Assembly (NCBI GenBank): GCA_943737045.1
Contig: CALSFV010000369.1
Location: forward strand, 186,001 to 250,000
Direction: 5' to 3'
DNA length: 64,000 nucleotides
From: Parapristionchus giblindavisi
Lineage: Eukaryota > Nematoda > Chromadorea > Rhabditida > Diplogasteridae
Shown: piece after piece, positions 58,898 to 64,000 of the stretch
Numbering within the stretch: position 1 is the first letter of the stretch
Layout: the number at the start of each line of letters is the position of its first letter
The notes under the pieces: model-generated
What the model saw: only the letters and a program-made list of their open reading frames with translations
What the model was told of the DNA's origin: nothing
Databases searched by the model: none
Translations under genes and position numbers: made by a program

Positions 58898-59674
58898 GTG
58901 TTACTATAGTGTATGCTTTGGTGTATCCTGTGATCGTGTTATGGCACATCGTGATGGTCTTCTAGTCTTCACTACATTTTTAGTTATAGTGTATTGTGGA
59001 AAGTCGCACTATACACTTGATAGAGAATTGAATACCCAACCTAACTAACATGTCATAAACATTTGTTTCAAAGTACACCTTGAAATGGATTGAATGATTT
59101 ACTTCTAATCAGAAAGTGAATGAAATGGTATGATAAGCAATAGGATGTGCTAGTTAATTTACGAGGGAACTTAATAAACTAATCTACAGCGATCCAGTTT
59201 TTCGGCCCTATTCCTAGACACTGAACAGTGTTTCATCTAATGTTTCATTTATTCCTTATAATACATAAATATCTGATTTGTTCAGGTAGTGTGACTTTTC
59301 ATGGTGGCCCTGGAGTCGAGTATATTTTATTAATCCACGGTCACAATGTTCTATAGACTTTGAAAGCGAAAACGACCGCTCAACATAGAAACTCTCTCAA
59401 ATGCAATCGTCTTTCGCTTGTCTGGCTATGGAAACAAAATGGCTTGAACCAGAACACTGTGCGGTGTGTGGTAAAGAGAAAAGAAAAGTTGCATGGCACC
59501 GCCTCCTTGTTCCTTGTCCTGAAGTTGTGCCGGAAAAGCAACAAAATCAAATAAAAGGTCATGATTCTGATACTTACCATCCTGTCCAGTTGTAAAGGAC
59601 GCATGGCCACGGCCCGATGACCCATATAGGCAGAGGAGGCTGCAGAGTATCTAGAGAAGCGCGCAAAAGACGAA

Positions 59675-59750
59675 GGAGACGGTAGGAATCGAACCAACGG
59701 CATTACGCGTGCAAGCCGACTGCTCTCAGCACTGAGCTAAGCCATCGATT
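59675..59750 (-). tRNA. tRNA-like sequence (isotype not assigned)
   Basis: On minus: TTAGCTCAGTGCTGAGAGCA has a perfect D stem (GCTC/GAGC), and B box GGTTCGATTCC sits in a 4/5-paired T stem. Between them CGGC...GCCG encloses a 13-nt loop instead of 7, and the acceptor stem pairs poorly. Either a pseudogene or a tRNA with an unusual anticodon arm. Confidence 0.5.
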
Positions 59751-60140
59751 AAAGCTTTCTTCTCCTCTGTCGCTATGGTTCATCGCGCCGTGGTCATGCA
59801 TCCTTTACACACTTCCATTATGCGGAACATTCTCCATATATAAACTGTAATTGGGAGATGTTATTCATATTTGATCTGGCTTAGTGATCTTACCCAAGTT
59901 TTAGTTTTGTTTTCTCGCATATGAGGGCCAAATAGCTTCCTAACGGATTGATCCTTCGCATCACTGGGATTGACCATTTCTGTGTTGCAGGCGTTCTTGA
60001 TGATCAGAGAGAAATGTGCGAGAAATTATGATTGGAAATTAGAGCCCACGCTATTGTAGTTGATTATTGCTAGGTCTGATGGGAATATCACTACATAAGC
60101 TTGCAATTTATATCAATAATTGATTTATTCATTCAATCAG

Positions 60141-60963
60141 ATGGTATCAGTTCTACTAATTCTTCTTCCTCTATCCTTAGCTGCAATAATATGGGCTGTA
60201 ACATGGAGTCGAATTCGAGAAATCACCACTCTCATATACAGATCTTACTTCAATTTAGCCAAGGTTTATTTGTTTCTTATTCATCAACATCTAATATATT
60301 CTTTTCAGCTGCCAGGTCCTAAGGCATATCCTATAATAGGAAGTGTATGGCAGTTCAAATGGGATACTGCTGGTATCTAACCTTTTCATTATAGTTACTG
60401 TATGAATTAATAATTCAAATTACAGATTTCATGAATCAAATGAATAAATGGATGAATGAATATGGATTTTTCAAGGATGCTCCTGGAGTATTGAAAGCAT
60501 GGCTAGGACCTATTCCACTTGTTCTTATTGTCAAACCAGAGTATTGCAAGGTGCACTCATAAAAACAATTTCCTAGCTAAGTACCCCCCCCCCCCAGTGG
60601 AATTATTCCCAGTTATATAAGGGAATATGTCATTCCCCTTTCAAAAATCCCCTTACATATAAGGAAATTATTCCCTTTATATGACTGAGAATAATTCCGC
60701 TGGGGGTACTTGTTAGCTAGGGGATTGTTTTTTTATGTGTAATCAAAAAATGTTCCCCATAAACTTTGAAATTAATCGATATATTAAGTCTGTTTTGGAG
60801 AGCAATACTCTTATAACCAAAGCTACTCACTATGATAAATTATCTGAATGGATTGGAACTGGACTTCTTATAAGGTTATCTTGTATTTTCTCGATCTTTG
60901 AACGAGTTCCAAATCAGAAACTTACAATTGGATATTTTTTGCATTTTTTTCTCGATAATTCAT
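60141..60963 (+). pseudogene. Cytochrome P450 (CYP4-like), 5' part only
   Basis: Exons 60141-60263, 60309-60372, 60426-60550, 60789-60874. It starts at an ATG directly after TTCAATCAG, which looks like a spliced-leader acceptor. It encodes a membrane anchor (LLILLPLSLAAIIWAV), the LPGPKAYPIIGSVW hinge, WLGPIPLVLIVKPEYC, and ITKATHYDKLSEWIGTGLL, the region before helix C in CYP4-type enzymes. A diverged NQKLTIGYFLHFFLDN continues the homology (as QRKLLTPAFHF) but out of phase. It then stops at about 60963, where a TTGGCA-rich repeat zone begins. The heme-binding Cys, helix I and ExxR parts (over 300 residues) are absent, so it cannot be an active monooxygenase. Intron 3 holds a MITE. Confidence 0.8.
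60558..60737. repeat. Palindromic MITE in P450 intron 3
   Basis: CATAAAAACAATTTCCTAGC at the left; CTAGGGGATTGTTTTTTTATG at the right. Nested GGGAATAATTCC-type arms (TTATTCCC / GGGAATAT). Confidence 0.8.
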
Positions 60964-60989
60964 ATTACATATAAGAGGGGTTAGAATAA

Positions 60990-61522
60990 GAAAGTTGGCG
61001 AAAATGCACTTGGCAGATTTTTTTGCCAATTTTGACGGTGTCCAATGTGGCAACTGCTCATGCCTAATTTTACGTGTGCATAATTGGCATTTAGAATAAG
61101 ATATTTTATTTCCAAATTCGAACAGTGAAAATTTGGCAAACAACGATAATCGAGAATGACAAAAATGACGGATGAAAATTAGTCATGGTCAAGGGGCGGA
61201 GCGTAGTTGACAAATATGACGAGAGAAATATTGGCTTTGAGCTTAGGATGGCTAAACTTGGAATGTGACAAATTATCCAGAGGCATAATTGGCACGAAAT
61301 GGGCATGCCAGAAAATCACGTGTAAAAGTTGGCAACAAGTGTTGAAAGCATACATGCCAGAAATGCAAGTGTCATATTTGTCAGAATGCGGCTTGCCAAA
61401 AATGATCGCAGCAAAATTGGCATGGTTCCATAAACTAAGTCATTGCCAGATCTGACAGTAGTAAAATTGGCAACAAAGTACCTTCCGAATCCGACATAAT
61501 AGACGCTAGAAAATCTGGCATG
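60990..61522. repeat. Zone seeded with TTGGCA / TGCCAA at irregular short intervals
   Basis: TTGGCA, TTGGCG, TGCCAA, TGCCAG and related TTGACA/TGACAA recur every 15-35 bp in both orientations (for example TAATTGGCAT, AAATTGGCAT, ATGGGCATGCCAG). It is not a regular tandem array and carries no sensible ORF. Confidence 0.75.
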
Positions 61523-61852
61523 CCAAATTTGACACCGTCTTTCTTGACCCAGATTTGACCGCGTCTAATTTGACCCACATTCGACGGTGTCAAATTTGGC
61601 ATGCCAATTTTGACGGTGTCAAATTTGGCATGCCAATTTTGACACCGTCAATCTTGACCCAGATTTGACCGCGTCTAATTTGACCCACATTCGACGGTGT
61701 CAAATTTGGCATGCCAATTTTGACGGTGTCAAATTTGGCATGCCAATTTTGACACCGTCAATCTTGACCCAGATTTGACCGCGTCTAATTTGACCCACAT
61801 TCGACGGTGTCAAATTTGGCATGCCAATTTCGACGGTGTCAAATTTGTCACA
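61523..61852. repeat. 110-bp tandem repeat, about three copies
   Basis: CTTGACCCAGATTTGACCGC recurs at 61543, 61653 and 61763. Each unit also has GACGGTGTCAAATTTGGCAT and the palindrome TTGGCATGCCAA. It grows out of the TTGGCA-rich zone. Confidence 0.9.
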
Positions 61853-62514
61853 TTGAGGGAATTATTACCAATGTACAGATATGAAATGAACAATACAAAC
61901 GAGAGTGAAAAATGATTCGAGGGGAATAAAATGAGGGTGGAATGGGTTGTGGGATGATGTTCCTCGTCTAGGGGCTGCTTCCAGTGTGCGACGTCCTCAG
62001 AACCTGATTTAAGAAAATATTGTCAGAGTTCATTTTTCGCATTAATCTAATCTTGTCTAATCTTTATGATCAATGATAAATTAAATTACAGTTAAGACCA
62101 TTTGTTTTAAACATAATTTCTAGCGGTGCACAATGAAAAAGGCTTTCATCTCAATTCTGAAGAATAACATTTTGTTTAGAAGCGAAGAGAATTTATGCAG
62201 TGTTCAGAACTTGGAATTTGCACGAAATACTGTTGAGAAGTTAAAGTGGAAAATGCTATATTTTGAATGAAAAAAATATGGGTTTTAAATATAATACTTG
62301 AAAAGAAAAAAATTCGTTCATTTAGAACAACTAAGTATATAAGGTATGCTATGAAACGAATATCGTAACCTTTTGATCTTTATAATGATCCTAAGCCGCA
62401 AATCAACGAAAATGCAGCGAAAATTGAAGGTAAGCATTTAATATTTCAAAGTATCACTAAACATAAATAAAGTGCGTCCGTAACACTGTTTGCGACACAA
62501 AAAATGAAATCATC

Positions 62515-63155
62515 ACTCACATGGGAATGGTCGGAACTCACATATCACGATTTTCACGAAAGTTGCAGGGTTTACTAAATCGACTACGCTGATTCCAAAT
62601 CAGCCTTAAAAACCTGCGAAATGTTTTTCTGAAGCGAGTTATAGCCCTACGAAAGGCGATTTTTTGATTTTTCAAGCGATTGTTCAACTGATTTCCCCGT
62701 GCGATATGAATTTTATCTCGTTATTCTCTTCTTTTTTTCTTTTCTATCCATTCCTAGCTGCAGCATGGTAAAGTGTAATGATGTTTAGTTAGCATTCCGG
62801 AGGCAGCTGGTTCGATTCCCCGGCTGTGAACTTATTTTACTGACTGACATGTGTGATCATTTTTTTATAAATTACAAAAGATCCCTCTGGAATACCAGCC
62901 AAACATCGTAAAACTTGACCACACTGCAGCTGGAAGTGGAGAGAAAAGAGCACGCTCATGTACCGTGGGGAAAGCAGTTTAAGAAATCGTTTGAAAAATA
63001 AAAAAATCGCTTTTTCTTCGTTCTATAACTCACTTCAGAAAAAAACATTTCGCAGGCTTTTAAGGCTGATTTGGAATCAGCGTAGTCGATTTACTAAACC
63101 CTGCAACTTTCGTGAAAATCGGGATATGTGAGTTCCGACCATTCCCATGTCAGTA
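62515..63155. repeat. Inverted repeat, arms about 175 bp, enclosing a tRNA-like sequence
   Basis: CACATGGGAATGGTCGGAAC pairs with GTTCCGACCATTCCCATGT. The arms run through GCAGGGTTTACTAAATCGAC / GTCGATTTACTAAACCCTGC and AATCAGCCTTAAAA / TTTTAAGGCTGATT. Confidence 0.9.
62754..62827 (+). tRNA. tRNA-like sequence inside an inverted repeat
   Basis: A-box-like AGCATGGTAAAGTG and B box GGTTCGATTCC separated by about 40 nt, but no regular cloverleaf could be drawn. It sits between the arms of 62515-63155, so it may be the pol III head of that element. Confidence 0.35.
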
Positions 63156-64000
63156 TATCACGCTTGTCACGAGAAAATCGAGCTAAGCTGGGAATGAAGC
63201 AAAAATGACTAAATGAGTTAGGACCATTTTTGGACATCCCTAGACATGCCCTACCATCCCCCTAAGTCACAGTATGCAATGTTCATTTTGGGCCTCCCTA
63301 CACCGGGAAGGTAAAGTGAATTCCCAGCTTTGAGCTCGAATTTCTCGCTTCTGGTGCGATTTAGCGGAAAAGTGTCACATGCGTGACTCCCGCACTTTTT
63401 ACGAGCTCTATCGAGCTAAACCAAACAGAAGTCATGAAAATGCCTGAGCTACTCTTCAGGGCAAATAACTCAAAAATTGAGGAAAAGGAGGTGCTCTTCT
63501 TCCAGTATGTTATTAACTTTTGTATGCGCTTTCTAATGAGGGGTTTGCGAGAAAAAAATACGTTATGGTTCATCCCTTGGAATTTTCCTGATGATTTGAA
63601 GTCATTTTCAGCCCATTTCTTTTCATTCCTTCACTTAAATTCTTTGTCATTTTTATTACGTTATTCACCCTTCACCCTTCACAAACAATGTCCAATATCA
63701 ACGGCTGAACCTGCCTCCGGGATTAAAAGACCATTGTCCTCTTGTCTTTTTCAGAGTATTTAATGTGTCTTGAACAACGGAATGCACAGTCACGATGGCT
63801 TGTTTTTCTCGAAGATGAATTCGAGAGAAATGGACGAGGAAAGCTTTGTTAGAGAGTAAAGAAGAGCTACAAGGAAATCTTCCTATGAGATAATCATGCC
63901 ATACTATTAGATTGAATCAGAATTGACTGTGGATTTTTTTTGGTTCGAATTTGAACTTTTTCCGTTCTTTTGTGATAACACCTCCTGTCTCGCGAAACTG

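Larger units (their letters stand above)
58311..60140. other. No protein gene recognised
   Basis: Contains a family-2 MITE (58777-58897), a dispersed repeat (59357-59446, inverse of 18816-18895), a CGATCCAG(T/G)TTTTCGGCCCT motif shared with 53406, and a tRNA-like sequence on minus. Confidence 0.5.
61853..64000. other. No gene recognised at the right edge
   Basis: Contains an inverted repeat (62515-63155), a tRNA-like sequence in its centre and, further right, a short inverted pair (GAGCTAAGCTGGGAAT / ATTCCCAGCTTTGAGCTC, about 63180-63340). The 126-aa frame 63383-63763 has no recognisable domain. Confidence 0.5.

Noticed and set aside
63383..63763. 126-aa plus-strand frame near the right edge
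   Set aside because: No domain or signal peptide; composition shifts along the frame, so it looks like chance.

Overview
This is eukaryotic nuclear DNA from a nematode, probably a rhabditid-type (clade V) worm. The evidence is two cuticle collagen genes with the nematode N-terminal domain, many short exons with TTTCAG/TTCCAG-type 3' splice sites, a C-type lectin with a Thr-rich stalk, neuropeptide-like precursors with dibasic cleavage sites, and nematode-style Tc1/mariner and RTE-like remnants. The species cannot be named from the sequence. Gene density is low and mobile DNA is abundant. All gene models were spliced by hand from the raw sequence; phase agrees at every junction unless stated.

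Layout. 0.7-5.1 kb: two related small secreted precursors (neuropeptide-like), both on minus. 5-19 kb: mostly gene-free, holding hairpin MITEs, inverted repeats, a fold-back element with an 8-bp target duplication (9.7-10.5 kb), a second long-TIR element (13.6-14.4 kb) and an (ATT)n microsatellite. 19.6-20.6 kb: a partial seven-transmembrane receptor-like gene on minus. 21-25.8 kb: an inverted repeat and a mariner relic. 25.8-29.9 kb: a head-to-head pair of near-identical 304-aa cuticle collagens, each with a TATA box, forming one large palindrome. 30.2-32.5 kb: a second fold-back element whose arms are 126-bp tandem repeats, flanked by a perfect 8-bp duplication. 32.9-47.1 kb: three secreted START-domain lipid-binding genes (A and B on minus, C on plus). 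B and C diverge from a long palindrome that was later split by a 1-kb fold-back element inserted at TTAA. C also carries a dead mariner in an intron and lacks an 87-bp exon that A and B have. 47.3-55.3 kb: a small Cys-rich secreted protein gene (plus) and a long C-type lectin gene (minus). 55.3-64 kb: MITEs, an RTE-like endonuclease fragment, three tRNA-like sequences, a truncated P450, and a zone densely seeded with TTGGCA/TGCCAA.

The genes do not form one pathway. They are typical members of expanded, externally facing nematode families (cuticle, secreted lectin, secreted lipid-binding, chemoreceptor, neuropeptide). What unites the window is inverted duplication at several scales: whole-gene palindromes, fold-back transposons, and about 20 copies of one hairpin MITE, most of those near genes lying in introns.
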